Assembly (NCBI GenBank): GCA_016235345.1
Contig: JACRLG010000005.1
Span: 1-64,000 of the forward strand
DNA from: Deltaproteobacteria bacterium
GTDB taxonomy: Bacteria > Desulfobacterota > Desulfobacteria > Desulfobacterales > Desulfatibacillaceae
DNA: 64,000 nt
Direction: 5' to 3'
The translations under genes and the position numbers were made by a program. Below, one piece after another: positions 18,327-28,068 of this stretch; the first letter of the stretch is position 1, and each line of letters starts with the position of its first letter. A model generated the notes under the pieces. It searched no databases, had not been told where the DNA came from, and worked only from the letters and a program-made list of their open reading frames with translations.

Positions 18327-19181
18327 TTAATCCCCGGCCGTCTTTTTGACTGATATTGTCTGGGGACGGCTCTGCCATTCCCCCGTCACGTAATCCTTCA
18401 CCATTTCTTCCACGATAACGGAATCCAAGGATATCTCCGTCACCAGTGCGTTCGTCCTGCCAAGCCGGACACCCTTGGTGATGGAGTAGCCCTTTTTGGT
18501 TGTAGGGTCCTCCACCATCGCCACCGGGGCTCCGCCCGTAGATTTGGTAACAACCGCCACCAGCTTGAGCTGTCTCCAGTCGTAATCCGGCAGAATCGGA
18601 GGCGGCGAGCCTGGAGGAAGCGGCGGCAGTTCTTCTGCGCCCGCGCCCTCGCTGACCTTGGTCCCATCCGCCGTTTCCCTCACAAACGGCTTGAAAGGAT
18701 CGACCTTTCCAGCCGGATTGTAGGAATACGCAAGCTCCAGGTCCGCATCGGCCAGCCCGGACAGCCCAGCCCCCCCGCCGATTCGCATTCCGGGGGAAAA
18801 GGAGCCCGCTTCTGCAAAGGCGGTTGAAGGGGAGAGGCCCATTCCCTCGGCTCCGGCCACAAGCGGCGTGGCTCCGCCGGCAGCGGCGACCGCAGTGGCC
18901 GGCGTCAGCGCAGTTGGCAGCGCCGCAACCGCAACCGGGGTTGCCTCCATTGGAATGGCCGGTGCTGTGGCTCCCGAAGCGAGCATGGGAACGCCCTCGC
19001 CCGGAAAAGGAGCCATCTTGATCTTGATGCGCACCGCCGTGGGCCCCTTGGGTGCTTCGGGCGTCGGCGCGGGCGGCTCATCCGAACAGCCCGCGCTGAA
19101 CACCAGAACCAAAAGGGCCGCCATTGCGCCGATTAATCCGGCGGTCCGCCGCTCTGGGCTATTTTGGCTTCGCGTTTTCAT
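18327..19181 (-). CDS. pilP: Type IV pilus assembly lipoprotein PilP
   Basis: 284 residues from the ATG giving a proper lipoprotein signal (lipobox FSAGC, Cys32); the 32-residue in-frame extension upstream is rejected as it lies inside pilO. A long Ala/Pro-rich linker leads to the C-terminal PilP beta-domain (DYDWRQLKLVAVVTKSTG, then VEDPTTKKGYSITKGVRLG). PilP is an inner-membrane lipoprotein that ties the PilN/PilO platform to the PilQ secretin. The gene overlaps the end of pilO by 23 bp and is followed immediately by pilQ. It is longer than the usual 170-180 residues because of the low-complexity linker. Confidence 0.92.
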   Translation of the reverse strand: MKTRSQNSPERRTAGLIGAMAALLVLVFSAGCSDEPPAPTPEAPKGPTAVRIKIKMAPFPGEGVPMLASGATAPAIPMEATPVAVAALPTALTPATAVAAAGGATPLVAGAEGMGLSPSTAFAEAGSFSPGMRIGGGAGLSGLADADLELAYSYNPAGKVDPFKPFVRETADGTKVSEGAGAEELPPLPPGSPPPILPDYDWRQLKLVAVVTKSTGGAPVAMVEDPTTKKGYSITKGVRLGRTNALVTEISLDSVIVEEMVKDYVTGEWQSRPQTISVKKTAGD

Positions 19182-19881
19182 CGGCCTTCGTGGCTGCCTC
19201 TTTGCCTTGATCGGTTCCGGCGGCCTGGCCGCCTTCCTTTGGTTCGCTCGGTTTGTTCTCCACGAATACGTAAGCATTGGCCTTCATGGTGGCCGCAAGC
19301 AGATCGGAATCAGCGCCGACCTGGGTCGAACGCTTGGCCGGCTCCAATTTGAATTCCAAAAGGGTAACTATTCGGAACAGCTTGGCGAGACGATCGAAAA
19401 ACAGCGCAATATTATGGTATGAACCGGCGATTTCAATGTTCAAAGGCTTGATCGCATACAGTTCAGCGCCTGTCGTCTTTTCGCCGGGCCTGAAGCTCGT
19501 TATGCCAACGTTGACATCCTTGCCGATCTTGGCGACACCGTCCAGAAGCTCCGGAATCTCCTCCTGGTCGGGCAGAAGCCTCAGCCCCTTCTTGTACTTG
19601 ACCTCGGCCTCTTCCTTCTTTTTGCGCACCTCTTCAAGAAGAGTCGCCACCTTCTGGTATTCGTTCAACTTTGTCTCAAGTTCGGCAAGTTCAGTGTTCA
19701 GCCGGGTGTAATCCTCATACTTCGGCTTGAAGGAGAAATTGGCGAACAGGGCCGTCACGGCCAGGAACATGGCCACGCAGATGAGTATCCTCTGGACCTT
19801 GGTGAACTGGGAGACCCGGTTTACGATCTTGTCTAGGGCGCCATCGGTGGAGGGTGGCGGAGCTTCGATCTTTTTTTTCAT
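19159..19881 (-). CDS. pilO: Type IV pilus assembly protein PilO
   Basis: 240 residues: a short cytoplasmic N terminus, one membrane helix (about 31-50), a coiled-coil (TRLNTELAELETKLNEYQKV and following), then the ferredoxin-like periplasmic domain (GLRLLPDQEEIPELLDGVAK, GSYHNIALFFDRLAKLFRIV). It pairs with PilN in the inner-membrane alignment complex. A charged, Lys/Glu/Ala-rich tail of about 35 residues ends the protein. Its start overlaps the pilN stop by 4 bp. Confidence 0.95.
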   Translation of the reverse strand: MKKKIEAPPPSTDGALDKIVNRVSQFTKVQRILICVAMFLAVTALFANFSFKPKYEDYTRLNTELAELETKLNEYQKVATLLEEVRKKKEEAEVKYKKGLRLLPDQEEIPELLDGVAKIGKDVNVGITSFRPGEKTTGAELYAIKPLNIEIAGSYHNIALFFDRLAKLFRIVTLLEFKLEPAKRSTQVGADSDLLAATMKANAYVFVENKPSEPKEGGQAAGTDQGKEAATKADENAKPK

Positions 19882-20537
19882 TTGCCGCCCTCCTTTCCGG
19901 CCTCAGCGGGTTTCGCTCCGGCCTCGGGGGGTTTGGCTCCGGGCGCTCCGGGCGCTCCTGGCGCAGCCGCATCGGGCTTGGCTTCCTCAACCGGAACCGG
20001 CTTGTAGCAGGTAAGGAAGAATTCCTGGAATGTCATTCCGGGAAACTTGCTGGCCTTATCCATCCGGTCCAGGCTCACCACCGTGAACTGGGTTGAATTC
20101 TCAAGGCGCTTGTGAAAGACGGAGACCGTGTTCTCGTCCACGGCGATTCCCGAAATGACGAGCTTCTCCTTGGTGCTCTCAAGGGAAGACAGCCACATCC
20201 GGTCGGGAACCGTCCATTGGGTCATGTGGTCGAGCAGTTTCACGGGGTAGGCGCGGTCGGCCATTAGCGTCTTTATGACGTCCAGGCGCTTTTCCACCAT
20301 CGCCAGGTGAGCCTTCATGGCGTTGACTTCCTCGGCCTGTTTCTGCACCTTGGCCAGCTTGAGTTCGGTGTCGCCCTTCCTGTCCTGAAGGCCGCCCACC
20401 ACGCCGCCAGCCCAGATGTGCACCCCGAACAACGCCACCACGGACAAGATAAACGCCAGGATAAAGACCGTCACCTGTCGCTTGACGTTCTCCTGCTTGC
20501 GGGCGGCCCGAAACGGAAGCAGATTGATCCGGATCAT
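19878..20537 (-). CDS. pilN: Type IV pilus assembly protein PilN
   Basis: 219 residues. It opens with the PilN motif MIRINLLPFRAARK, which binds the PilM groove, followed by one membrane helix (about 22-45), a coiled-coil and a periplasmic ferredoxin-like domain (WLSSLESTKEKLVISGIA). The C-terminal 40 residues are Pro/Gly/Ala/Lys-rich low complexity. It overlaps pilM and pilO by 4 bp each, as in translationally coupled operons. Confidence 0.96.
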   Translation of the reverse strand: MIRINLLPFRAARKQENVKRQVTVFILAFILSVVALFGVHIWAGGVVGGLQDRKGDTELKLAKVQKQAEEVNAMKAHLAMVEKRLDVIKTLMADRAYPVKLLDHMTQWTVPDRMWLSSLESTKEKLVISGIAVDENTVSVFHKRLENSTQFTVVSLDRMDKASKFPGMTFQEFFLTCYKPVPVEEAKPDAAAPGAPGAPGAKPPEAGAKPAEAGKEGGK

Positions 20538-21592
20538 TTGTCGGCCACTTTCCTCAGCGCGAGACCAAGGCAGATGGAAGCCTGGGAGCCTATGCGCTTC
20601 AGGTAGGATGTGTCAAACTGCTCGTCGTTCACCTGCAACGACTTGAACGGATTCATGACCTCGACGGGAATGCCGGTTTCTGCGGCGAGCATCTCCCGAA
20701 AACCGGTGACGAGCCCTCCGCCGCCTGAAAGGAGAAGCCTTTCGGGCCGTTCCTCGTTGATGGAATAAAAGAAGTCTATGGCGGGACGGATTTCCTCGCA
20801 CCAGCGGGCGGACGCCAGGGCGATGATGTCGTTCATCTCCTCGGCGTCCATCTTGGCTTCCTCCGCCCTGATCTTCCAGTTTTCCGCCTCCTCGAAGGTG
20901 CAGCCTCCGTGGGACATTATTTCCTGGGTGATCTGGGCCCCGCCCATGGATACGTCGCGGATGAGAACGCTCTTGTTGTTCTTGACTATGTTCACGTTGG
21001 TCTTGGTGGCGCCGATATCCACCAGGGCTACTATTTCGTCGGTCTTTTCTGTGGTGATCTCGTAGATGTTCTGGAGGGCGAATGCGTCAACGTCCATGAT
21101 GCAGGGATTGAGACCGGCAAGTTCGGCTGCGCTAACATAATCATCGATAAGGTCCTTCTTTGCTGCAACGAGGACCACGTTCATCTGGTCATCCTTGCCC
21201 TCGACGTCGCCTATTATGTGAAAATCCATATAGACGTCCTTGACATCGAAGGGCAGGTACTGCTCGGCCTCGACCTGGAGATTTTCCTGCATGGCCTCCT
21301 CGGTCATTTTGGCCACTGAAATGTTTTTTACGATGACGGAGTGGCCGGATATGGAGATGGCGGCGTTCGGCTCCTTGATGTTGTAACTGACGCAAAGGTC
21401 CTTGATCGCCTGAGCCACCGCCTCCGGGTCCTTGATGAGGCCGTCCTCTATGGCCCCCTGGGGCATATCCATCATTCCGAACCGGAACAGGCTTCGGACA
21501 CCCGGTTTTTTCTCGATGATCTGGGCGACCTTGATGGACCCCGACCCGATGTCCAAGCCTATCAAACTGTCACTTTTTTTGAATAGCGCCAT
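20534..21592 (-). CDS. pilM: Type IV pilus assembly ATPase-like protein PilM
   Basis: 352 residues from MALFKKSDSLIG; 16 extra in-frame residues upstream are rejected. Actin/FtsA-like fold with the phosphate-1 motif LIGLDIGSGSIKVAQI, the SHS2-type insert (MQENLQVEAEQYLPFDVKDV), phosphate-2 motif VDIGATKTN and adenosine motif LLSGGGGLV. PilM is the cytoplasmic member of the PilMNOP platform and binds the PilN N terminus. First gene of the operon, preceded by a predicted sigma-70 promoter. Confidence 0.96.
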   Translation of the reverse strand: MALFKKSDSLIGLDIGSGSIKVAQIIEKKPGVRSLFRFGMMDMPQGAIEDGLIKDPEAVAQAIKDLCVSYNIKEPNAAISISGHSVIVKNISVAKMTEEAMQENLQVEAEQYLPFDVKDVYMDFHIIGDVEGKDDQMNVVLVAAKKDLIDDYVSAAELAGLNPCIMDVDAFALQNIYEITTEKTDEIVALVDIGATKTNVNIVKNNKSVLIRDVSMGGAQITQEIMSHGGCTFEEAENWKIRAEEAKMDAEEMNDIIALASARWCEEIRPAIDFFYSINEERPERLLLSGGGGLVTGFREMLAAETGIPVEVMNPFKSLQVNDEQFDTSYLKRIGSQASICLGLALRKVADK

Positions 21593-21748
21593 GTCGTTCC
21601 ACTCGCCGGATGAGATGGCCGCCGGACAGGCCTGCGGCAAGGCTCCCCTCGCATCCGGGCAAAAAGCGCCCGGTCAAAGGGAATGTACTGGAATCAAAAA
21701 TTCGGTCGGGATAAAGGACACCCGGCATTTATTGTAGCCGATTCTGCA

Positions 21749-21777
21749 CCTTTACCCATCTGTGTTGCGAAAGTCAA
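21749..21777 (-). promoter_or_regulatory. Putative sigma-70 promoter for pilMNOPQ
   Basis: On the minus strand TTGACT (21772-21777) and TAAAGG (21749-21754) are 17 bp apart, about 160 bp before the pilM ATG. The 395-bp gap between pilM and the tRNA holds this and the tRNA promoter; I see no gene in it. No -24/-12 sigma-54 box was found. Confidence 0.5.
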
Positions 21778-21939
21778 GCATTTTATGGAGATTAGGTGCT
21801 ATTGCACTATTGAATTGCCTGTCATGCCTTTATCTTTCCCATACCATAACGTTTTGCCGCATTACAATCCCAAGCATCGGAAATGTGAGTACATTCACAT
21901 GAAATCGAAGCAAATCCCACACCATGCCAAAATATGATC

Positions 21940-21969
21940 TTGACAACGCAGTCCCTCCGATAATATAAA
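21940..21969 (+). promoter_or_regulatory. Putative promoter of the tRNA-Gly gene
   Basis: Consensus TTGACA at 21940-21945 and TATAAA at 21964-21969 with an 18-bp spacer (an alternative TAATAT gives 15). The tRNA begins 18 bp after the -10 box. Confidence 0.55.
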
Positions 21970-21987
21970 TCCGCCGATGTGCCACGT

Positions 21988-22063
21988 GCGGGCATAACTC
22001 AGTTGGTAGAGTACGAGCTTCCCAAGCTCGGAGTCGCGAGTTCGAATCTCGTTGCCCGCTCCA
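21988..22063 (+). tRNA. tRNA-Gly (anticodon CCC)
   Basis: A 76-nt cloverleaf including an encoded CCA. Acceptor stem GCGGGCA pairs with TGCCCGC; D arm contains CTCAGTTGGTAGAG; anticodon stem CGAGC/GCTCG encloses loop TTCCCAA, giving anticodon CCC that reads GGG; the T arm contains GTTCGAATC. The gene sits just upstream of rimP-nusA-infB, like the tRNA gene that precedes this operon in Escherichia coli, though there it is an initiator tRNA. Confidence 0.95.
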
Positions 22064-22263
22064 GGCAATATATTGATGCGGACCATGTGTCATGGGTTTC
22101 CGTGCTTCGTTTTTTCCGACCGGTTAACCGGTTTTGCCTGTTTCCCATTTTGCGGCTCGCCTCCGCCACCGTTTCGGGGCGTCTTTTGCTGCTGATGCGG
22201 AACTGACCTCGCCAACGTTGTTCGGTGGCGTTCTTTTGCCTGACAATTTTGTCGCGCAGGGGG

Positions 22264-22294
22264 AAACGGGCGTTTATGCCCGTTTTTTGTTTTT
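22264..22294 (+). terminator. Hairpin with T-tract in the leader of rimP-nusA-infB
   Basis: AAACGGGC, loop GTTTAT, GCCCGTTT, then TTTGTTTTTT, ending about 20 bp before the rimP ATG. It is a classical intrinsic terminator placed between the tRNA and rimP. It could end the tRNA transcript or act as an attenuator of the operon that encodes NusA. The 250-bp leader (22064-22315) has no gene. Confidence 0.75.
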
Positions 22295-22315
22295 TGGCGC
22301 GAACCAGCTTTCTGT

Positions 22316-22888
22316 ATGGAAACCGTGAAAAACGGCACCAAAAAGATAAAAACCGACAAGGCCAAAAAGGCCGCGCCCCGTGTAGGGAACCTGCCGGAAA
22401 AAGGCGAGGAGCGCGAAAACGCCCTTGCCCGCATGGAGGGCGAACTGACCGGGATCGTCGCCCCGGCCCTTGCAGCCGAAGGGCTGGAGCTTGTCGCGGT
22501 CCAATACCGGGGCGAGAGCCAGGGCCGGGTCCTGCGCATCTACGTGGACAGGCCCGGAGGCGTGAGCCTGGATGACTGCGCCTTTGCCTCGCGGCACCTG
22601 GGCGATCTTCTGGACGTTTATTTCACCACGGATGCTTCATATCGTCTTGAAGTGTCATCACCCGGCGAGGACCGGCCCCTGGTCACCGAGGAGCATTTCA
22701 AAAAGTTCGCGGGCGAGAGGGCCGAGGTCAGGACCAGGATGAAGCTGGAAGGCCGGGCGAGATTCACCGGATCCATCGTCGAAGCCGGGAACGGAGTCCT
22801 GACCCTAATGGTTGACAACAAGACAACGGCCATCCCCATTTCGGCCATCGCGAGGGCGAAACTTGCGCCTTCGGTACGGAGAGGATAA
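22316..22888 (+). CDS. rimP: Ribosome maturation factor RimP
   Basis: 190 residues with a lysine-rich N-terminal extension of about 35 residues before the usual RimP start region. Conserved core: an alpha-beta N domain with LELVAVQYRGESQGRVLRIYVD and DDCAFASRHLGDLLD, the strand LEVSSPGEDRPLVTEEHFKKF, then the SH3-like C domain. RimP assists 30S subunit maturation. Its TAA stop is directly followed by the nusA ATG, consistent with coupling. A shorter start within the extension cannot be excluded. Confidence 0.93.
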   Translation: METVKNGTKKIKTDKAKKAAPRVGNLPEKGEERENALARMEGELTGIVAPALAAEGLELVAVQYRGESQGRVLRIYVDRPGGVSLDDCAFASRHLGDLLDVYFTTDASYRLEVSSPGEDRPLVTEEHFKKFAGERAEVRTRMKLEGRARFTGSIVEAGNGVLTLMVDNKTTAIPISAIARAKLAPSVRRG

Positions 22889-24283
22889 ATGCTGAGCGAA
22901 ATCGGGCGAGTCATCGAGCAGGTAAGCAGGGACAAAGGCATTGAAAAGGGCATCCTTGTCTCCACCTTGAAGGAGGCCTTGCAGTCAGCCGCCCGCAAGA
23001 AGCTCGGACCCAAGGCCGAACTCGACGTGCGCCACAACGAGGACACCGGGGAAATCGAGATTTTCCAGTACAAGACCGTGGCCGAGGTGGTCACCAACCC
23101 GGACATGGAAATCTCTTTAAAAGAGGCCCTGGCTCTCGACCCGGAATGCGTGGACGGCGACGAGCTTGGCGTCAAGATGGACGCCACCACCTTCGGGCGC
23201 ATAGCGGCCCAGTCCGCCAAGCAGGTCATCATACAGAAGATGAAGGAAGCCGAACGCGACGCCGTCTACAAGAACTTCATCGACCGCAAGGGCGAGATTT
23301 TGAACGGTATAGTGCTTCGCTCGGAGCGCGGCGACCTGATCGTTAACCTCGGAACCACCGAAGGCGTGCTTTCGGTCAGGGAGCAGGTGCCCCGCGAGCT
23401 TTACAAGCGTGGAGACCGGGTCCGGGCCTATATCGTGGACGTTTCCCTTGAGGGCAAGGGCCCCCAGGTGATCCTTTCCCGCACCCACCCCAACTTCCTC
23501 ATCAGCCTGTTCAAGGCCGAGGTGCCCGAAATCAGCGAGGGCATCGTGAGCATAATGGCTGCGGCCAGGGAGCCGGGTGTAAGGGCCAAGATCGCGGTGG
23601 CGTCCTCCGATTCCGACGTGGACGCCGTGGGCGCCTGCGTGGGCATGAGGGGAAGCAGGGTGCAGAACGTGGTTCACGAGCTTCGGGGCGAGAAGATCGA
23701 CATCGTCCCCTGGCACGCAGACTCGGCCAAGTTCGTGTGCAACGCCCTGGCCCCAGCCCAGATTTCCCGCGTCATAATAGATGATGAAAACCACGCCATG
23801 GAAGTCATCGTTCCCGATGAGTTCCTCTCCGTGGCCATTGGCAAGAAGGGCCAGAACGTCCGCCTGGCCAGCAAGCTCACCGGCTGGCACCTGGACGTCA
23901 AAAGCGAGACCAGGTTCACCAGGGCCATGCAGGACGGCTACAACTCGCTCCTGGCCCTGCCAGACGTCAGCGTCACCCTGGCCGACGCCCTTTACGAAAA
24001 GGGGTTCTACTCCCTGGAGGAGCTTGCCAAGGCTTCCATAGACGATCTTCTGACCATCAAGGGAATGGACCGGGAAAAGGTGGACGCCCTCATGGAGGCC
24101 GCCGGGCGGTACCTTTCGGAAAACCCGCCTGCGGCGGAAGGCGAACAGGATAATGCGCCGGAAGAAAGCGCACCTGAACAGTCTCCCGAAGAAGGCGCAC
24201 AGGAATCCAACGAAGAAAAAGAGGAAGACACGGAACGCGACGTCGCAGCCGCCTCGACCAAAGACGAAACGGCCGATGATTAG
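22889..24283 (+). CDS. nusA: Transcription termination/antitermination factor NusA
   Basis: 464 residues. N-terminal RNA-polymerase-binding domain (about 1-125), S1 domain (about 135-200), two KH domains ([12 protein letters not shown] with [24 protein letters not shown]; then [19 protein letters not shown] at about 310-330), and a helix-hairpin-helix segment ([26 protein letters not shown]). It ends in an acidic Glu/Ala/Pro tail of roughly 50 residues. Normal order and length. A 160-bp gap separates it from infB; the small ylxR gene often found there is absent. Confidence 0.97.
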   Translation: MLSEIGRVIEQVSRDKGIEKGILVSTLKEALQSAARKKLGPKAELDVRHNEDTGEIEIFQYKTVAEVVTNPDMEISLKEALALDPECVDGDELGVKMDATTFGRIAAQSAKQVIIQKMKEAERDAVYKNFIDRKGEILNGIVLRSERGDLIVNLGTTEGVLSVREQVPRELYKRGDRVRAYIVDVSLEGKGPQVILSRTHPNFLISLFKAEVPEISEGIVSIMAAAREPGVRAKIAVASSDSDVDAVGACVGMRGSRVQNVVHELRGEKIDIVPWHADSAKFVCNALAPAQISRVIIDDENHAMEVIVPDEFLSVAIGKKGQNVRLASKLTGWHLDVKSETRFTRAMQDGYNSLLALPDVSVTLADALYEKGFYSLEELAKASIDDLLTIKGMDREKVDALMEAAGRYLSENPPAAEGEQDNAPEESAPEQSPEEGAQESNEEKEEDTERDVAAASTKDETADD

Positions 24284-24443
24284 CGTAAGCCGCTTGAGCG
24301 GGAAAAAAAACCTGATTTTAAGCAAGACACTGAAGCATATCGTTTTTTTACGGGTTGACAGGAAGTGTCTCCGCCCCGACCGTCTCCAGTAAGGGGGACG
24401 GACCGGGCATGGCGCCGGTCACCGAAACGCCAAGGATAAATGG

Positions 24444-27386
24444 ATGGCGAAGACCAAAGTTCACGAACTTGCCTCACTGCTCAACATGACCAACAGGGAG
24501 CTTCTTGAAAAGCTCCAGGGACTCAATATCCCGGTCAATCTCCAAACCCCGCACATGACCGTGCTGGACGAGGAATCCACAGCCAGGATCAAGGCCCACC
24601 TGACCGCCAAGCCCCACGCCAACGTGGAGGAAAAACGGATCAGCGACAAGGTCATCCGCCGCCGCAAGAAGACGGAAGAGCCTGTGAGCACAGCGCCCGA
24701 ACCTGAGCAGGACGCGGCTTCCGCCCCCCAGGCCCCTCCCGCAGGGGAAGAGGAGGGGGCCGACGGAACGCAGCCGGAAGCCGTTTCAGGTCCTTCTTCG
24801 TCCGAATCGCCGACTTTCGCCGGATCAGCCCCGGAAGCGACCGATGGCGCGGGCGATTCCGTTGCGGAATCCCAGGAAGCCGTCTCCGGTGCGTCCGGCG
24901 CTCCGGCTCCGAAGGCTTCCCCAAAGGTCGAGAAGGCCAAAATCATCAAACCGGCCGCTCCTCCCGTTCTTGCCCCGAAGGCCGAAGAGCCGGAACCGGC
25001 CCAAGCCGCAGCTCCGCCTGCGACCGAAGCATCGGCCCCGGTTAAGGAAGAACCCGAAAAGCCCTCCGTGGAAGCCGCCCCGGCCCAGGAGCCGGTTTTC
25101 GAGGAAGAATCCGGCCCTGACTCACAGGAGGAAACATCCGCCCAGGAAACCGAGTCCGGCGCAGAAGCGTCCTCCGACAAGGGTGAGGCGGGACGACCGG
25201 GCCAGCCCATAATCCAGAAGAAGAAAAAGAAGAAGGAAACCGCTGCCCGGATCATCAAGCTGCCGGACGCCCCGGTAAAGCCCACTCTTCCAGCAACGGC
25301 CGCCGAGCAGCGCCCGGCAAGGCACTATCCGCCAAGACCGGCCACAGCCCCGCCTCCCGCCGTCAAGCGGGACGACCCTGCTTCCCAGGCAGCGGCGGCA
25401 GCCGCCGCCGAACGGGACAAGAAGAAAAAGAAGACCGTAAAGCGCAAGGAAGACGAGACTCCCGAAGCCGATCCGCGTTTTCTCAAGAAGAAGATTTCCT
25501 TCCGTAAGCGTGAAGTCGTGGAAGGAGCCGCCCTGTATGACCAGGAGAACGTAAGGGGCAGGAAGGGCGGAAAGGGCGGCAGGGCCGCCATGAAACCCAA
25601 AAAGCCGCTTCCCACGGTTTCCAAGGCCATCAAGCGCCGCCTTCGCGTGGACGACAACATAGTGGTGTCCGACCTTGCCAAGCGCATGGGCATTAAGGCT
25701 TCGGAACTCATCAAGAAGCTCCTCATCATGGGAACCCCGGCCACCCTGAACCAGAGCATCGACTACGACACGGCAGCCCTTCTGGCGACGGAGTTCGATT
25801 ACGAGGTTGAAAGGGCCGCCTTTGAGGAAGACGCCGTTTTGAACATCCAGGCCGTCGTGCCCGAAAACCTGGTTCACCGCCCGCCGGTGGTAACCATCAT
25901 GGGCCACGTCGACCACGGCAAGACCTCGCTTCTGGACGTCATCAGAAAGACCCGCGTCACCGACACGGAAGCGGGCGGCATCACCCAGCACATCGGCGCT
26001 TACACCGTGGAAACGGAACGCGGCAGGGTGACCTTCCTGGACACCCCCGGCCACGAGGCATTCACCCAGATGAGGGCCAGGGGCGCGAAGGTAACCGACA
26101 TTGTGGTTCTGGTTGTGGCCGCCGACGACGGCGTCATGCCCCAGACCATCGAGGCCGTGCACCACGCCAAGGACGCCAAGGTCCCCATAATCGTGGCAGT
26201 CAACAAGATGGACAAGCAGGGGGCAGACCCGGAACGCGTCATGCGGGAGCTCGCCAACCACGGCCTCCAGTCGGAGGAATGGGGCGGCGACACCATTTTC
26301 GTGAAGGTTTCGGCCAAGGCCCAGACGGGCATCGACACCCTTCTGGAAATGATCCTGATCCAGGCCGAAGTCCTGGAACTCACCGCCGACGCCCAAAGGC
26401 CCGCCGTGGGCCACGTTGTGGAGGCCCGCATGGATCCGGGACGCGGCCCGGTGGCCACCATCCTGATACGGGAAGGCACCTTAAAGACCGGCGACGCAGT
26501 GGTCTGCGGGGCCCATTACGGGAAACTGAAGGCCATGACCAGCGACCGGGGCGAGATGATAACCGAGGCAGGGCCGTCCTACCCGGTTGAAATTCTTGGC
26601 CTTTCCGGCGTACCCTTTGCGGGCGACGAGCTGGTGGCGGTGGATACGGAAAAGAACGCCAAGCAGGTGGCCATGCACAGGGCCATGAAACTGCGCACCG
26701 CCGATCTTGCGCGCATCGCAAGGCCCACCCTGGAAAACCTCTTCGCGCATCTCAAGGAAGGCGAAACCAAGGACTTGAAGCTCATCATCAAGGCCGACGT
26801 CCAGGGCTCCATCGAGGCTTTGCGGGAATCTTTGGAAAAACTGTCGGGCGAAGAGGTCCGCATAGTCACCATTCACGCCGGAACGGGAGCTGTGAGCGAA
26901 TCGGACGTAAGCCTTGCGGCGGTTTCCGGGGCCATTATCATCTCCTTCAACGTCAGGCCCAACGCCAAGGTGGCCGAGTTCGCCACCTCCGAGGGCGTTG
27001 ACATACGCTTCTACGACATCATCTACAACGCCATATCCGACGTGAAGGACGCCATAGTAGGGCTCATGAAGCCCACCTACCAGGAGCACGTTTCCGGGCA
27101 CGTCGAAATAAGGAAGACCTTCACCATTCCCAAGATCGGAACCATCGCGGGCTGCTACGTCACCGACGGCAAGGCCGAGCGCAACAGGAAGCTCCGGCTT
27201 CTGCGCGACGGCGTTGTGGTCTACGACGGCAAGGTGGCCTCCCTGAAACGCGTCAAGGACGACGCCAAGGAAGTCGCGGCGGGCTACGAGTGCGGCATAG
27301 GCATCGAGAACTTCAACGACATCAAGGAAGGCGACGTCATGGAGTTCTATTATATAGAGGAGATAAAACCGGTCTTCGAGCAGTAG
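24444..27386 (+). CDS. infB: Translation initiation factor IF-2
   Basis: 980 residues. The N-terminal IF2_N domain (residues 1-50) is followed by a long Ala/Pro/Glu/Lys-rich linker to about residue 390, a second IF2_N ([20 protein letters not shown]) and the GTPase domain from about 482. The GTPase has G1 [10 protein letters not shown]3 DTPGHEAF, G4 NKMD and G5 SAKAQTG, and domains II-IV follow. IF-2 delivers initiator tRNA to the ribosome. Start ATG lies after a GGATAAATGG context. Followed by a repeat element and the DUF503 gene. Confidence 0.97.
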   Translation: MAKTKVHELASLLNMTNRELLEKLQGLNIPVNLQTPHMTVLDEESTARIKAHLTAKPHANVEEKRISDKVIRRRKKTEEPVSTAPEPEQDAASAPQAPPAGEEEGADGTQPEAVSGPSSSESPTFAGSAPEATDGAGDSVAESQEAVSGASGAPAPKASPKVEKAKIIKPAAPPVLAPKAEEPEPAQAAAPPATEASAPVKEEPEKPSVEAAPAQEPVFEEESGPDSQEETSAQETESGAEASSDKGEAGRPGQPIIQKKKKKKETAARIIKLPDAPVKPTLPATAAEQRPARHYPPRPATAPPPAVKRDDPASQAAAAAAAERDKKKKKTVKRKEDETPEADPRFLKKKISFRKREVVEGAALYDQENVRGRKGGKGGRAAMKPKKPLPTVSKAIKRRLRVDDNIVVSDLAKRMGIKASELIKKLLIMGTPATLNQSIDYDTAALLATEFDYEVERAAFEEDAVLNIQAVVPENLVHRPPVVTIMGHVDHGKTSLLDVIRKTRVTDTEAGGITQHIGAYTVETERGRVTFLDTPGHEAFTQMRARGAKVTDIVVLVVAADDGVMPQTIEAVHHAKDAKVPIIVAVNKMDKQGADPERVMRELANHGLQSEEWGGDTIFVKVSAKAQTGIDTLLEMILIQAEVLELTADAQRPAVGHVVEARMDPGRGPVATILIREGTLKTGDAVVCGAHYGKLKAMTSDRGEMITEAGPSYPVEILGLSGVPFAGDELVAVDTEKNAKQVAMHRAMKLRTADLARIARPTLENLFAHLKEGETKDLKLIIKADVQGSIEALRESLEKLSGEEVRIVTIHAGTGAVSESDVSLAAVSGAIIISFNVRPNAKVAEFATSEGVDIRFYDIIYNAISDVKDAIVGLMKPTYQEHVSGHVEIRKTFTIPKIGTIAGCYVTDGKAERNRKLRLLRDGVVVYDGKVASLKRVKDDAKEVAAGYECGIGIENFNDIKEGDVMEFYYIEEIKPVFEQ

Positions 27387-27387
27387 C

Positions 27388-27532
27388 AGCCTGTCTAAAA
27401 ACGCGAACTGCTGTGTTGCGCTCAAAAGCCAATTCCGTCACGTACTTTCAGTACGCTTACTCATTGGCTTTTAGCGCGCCTTGCATTTCATCGTTTTTAT
27501 CCAGGCTTCACATCACGCCTTTTTCAACAGGC
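27388..27532 (+). repeat. Interspersed ~120-bp palindromic repeat, copy upstream of the DUF503 gene
   Basis: Begins GCCTGTCTAAAAACGCGAAC and runs through the central CGTACTTTCAGTACG to TTGCATTTCATCGTTTTTAT and CCAGGC. A second partial end (CGCCTTTTTCAACAGGC) follows, and another fragment (TTAAAAACGCGAACTGCC) lies at about 27549-27566. The opposite-orientation copy is on the other side of the DUF503 gene. Confidence 0.85.
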
Positions 27533-27586
27533 AGGTAAAACCGGCCCGTTAAAAACGCGAACTGCCTTTGGTGAAAGCGGGGCGTC

Positions 27587-27901
27587 ATGTCGAGGCGGAA
27601 AGACGAAACCAGCATGGTGGTGGGGTTCGGGACCATCGTCCTCCGGCTTCCCGAAAACCATGATTTGAAGGGCAAGCGCAAGGTGGTGAAATCCGTCATC
27701 GGTCGTATTTGCAGCCATTTCAACGTCTCGGCTGCCGAGGTCGGATCCAACGACATCCTGCAAAAAGCGGTGATAGGCGTGGCCCTGGTGACCAACGACC
27801 ACGCCCTGGCCGACTCGAAGCTGGACATGATAGTGAACTTCGTGGAGGAAATGATGGTTGCCGAAATCATCGATACCGACATGGAAGTAATGACTCTTTG
27901 A
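27587..27901 (+). CDS. DUF503 family protein (YlxP-like)
   Basis: 104 residues. The body starting at Met10 (MVVGFGTIVLRLPENHDLKGKRKVV; the region after it, IGRICSHFNVSAAEVGSND) matches the DUF503/YlxP pattern, including the late VTNDHALADSKLDMIVNFVEE helix. The nine extra N-terminal residues come from the upstream ATG, which has AGCGGGGCG before it; Met10 is an alternative. YlxP lies between infB and rbfA in many bacteria and is thought to assist ribosome-related processes, but its activity is not established. Here the gene is bracketed by inverted copies of the interspersed repeat. Confidence 0.9.
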   Translation: MSRRKDETSMVVGFGTIVLRLPENHDLKGKRKVVKSVIGRICSHFNVSAAEVGSNDILQKAVIGVALVTNDHALADSKLDMIVNFVEEMMVAEIIDTDMEVMTL

Positions 27902-27908
27902 TTTGTAA

Positions 27909-28056
27909 CAGTCCGCTTGAAAAGGCAGAATGCGAAGCCTGATTAAAAACGATGAAGTGCAAGAAGTGCGAAAAGCCAATGAGTAAGCGTACTAAATGTA
28001 CGTGACGGAATTGGCTTTGAAGCGCGGGCACTGTCAATTCGCGTTTTTAGACGGGC
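27909..28056 (-). repeat. Interspersed ~120-bp repeat, inverted copy downstream of the DUF503 gene
   Basis: Reverse orientation relative to the copy at 27388: CGATGAAGTGCAAG, GCCAATGAGTAAGCGTAC, TGTACGTGACGGAATTGGC and AATTCGCGTTTTTAGACGGGC appear in reverse-complement order. The segment GCCAATGAGTAAGCGTACT is an almost exact complement of the corresponding part of the other copy. Confidence 0.85.
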
Positions 28057-28068
28057 GCACAAGGCGAT

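Noticed and set aside
21593-21987. Possible sigma-54 promoter for the pilus operon
   Set aside because: No GG/GC pair with -24/-12 spacing was found; a sigma-70-like promoter is present instead.
23117-24325. Long open frame antisense to nusA
   Set aside because: Shadow of GC-rich nusA codons; no ribosome site, no family pattern, and nusA is certain.
25122-26414. 430-codon open frame antisense to infB
   Set aside because: Shadow frame opposite the IF-2 linker and GTPase domain.
27388-28056. Possible CRISPR-like repeats near the DUF503 gene
   Set aside because: Only two inverted, ~120-bp imperfect copies, with no regular spacing or spacers, and family members are scattered through the window.
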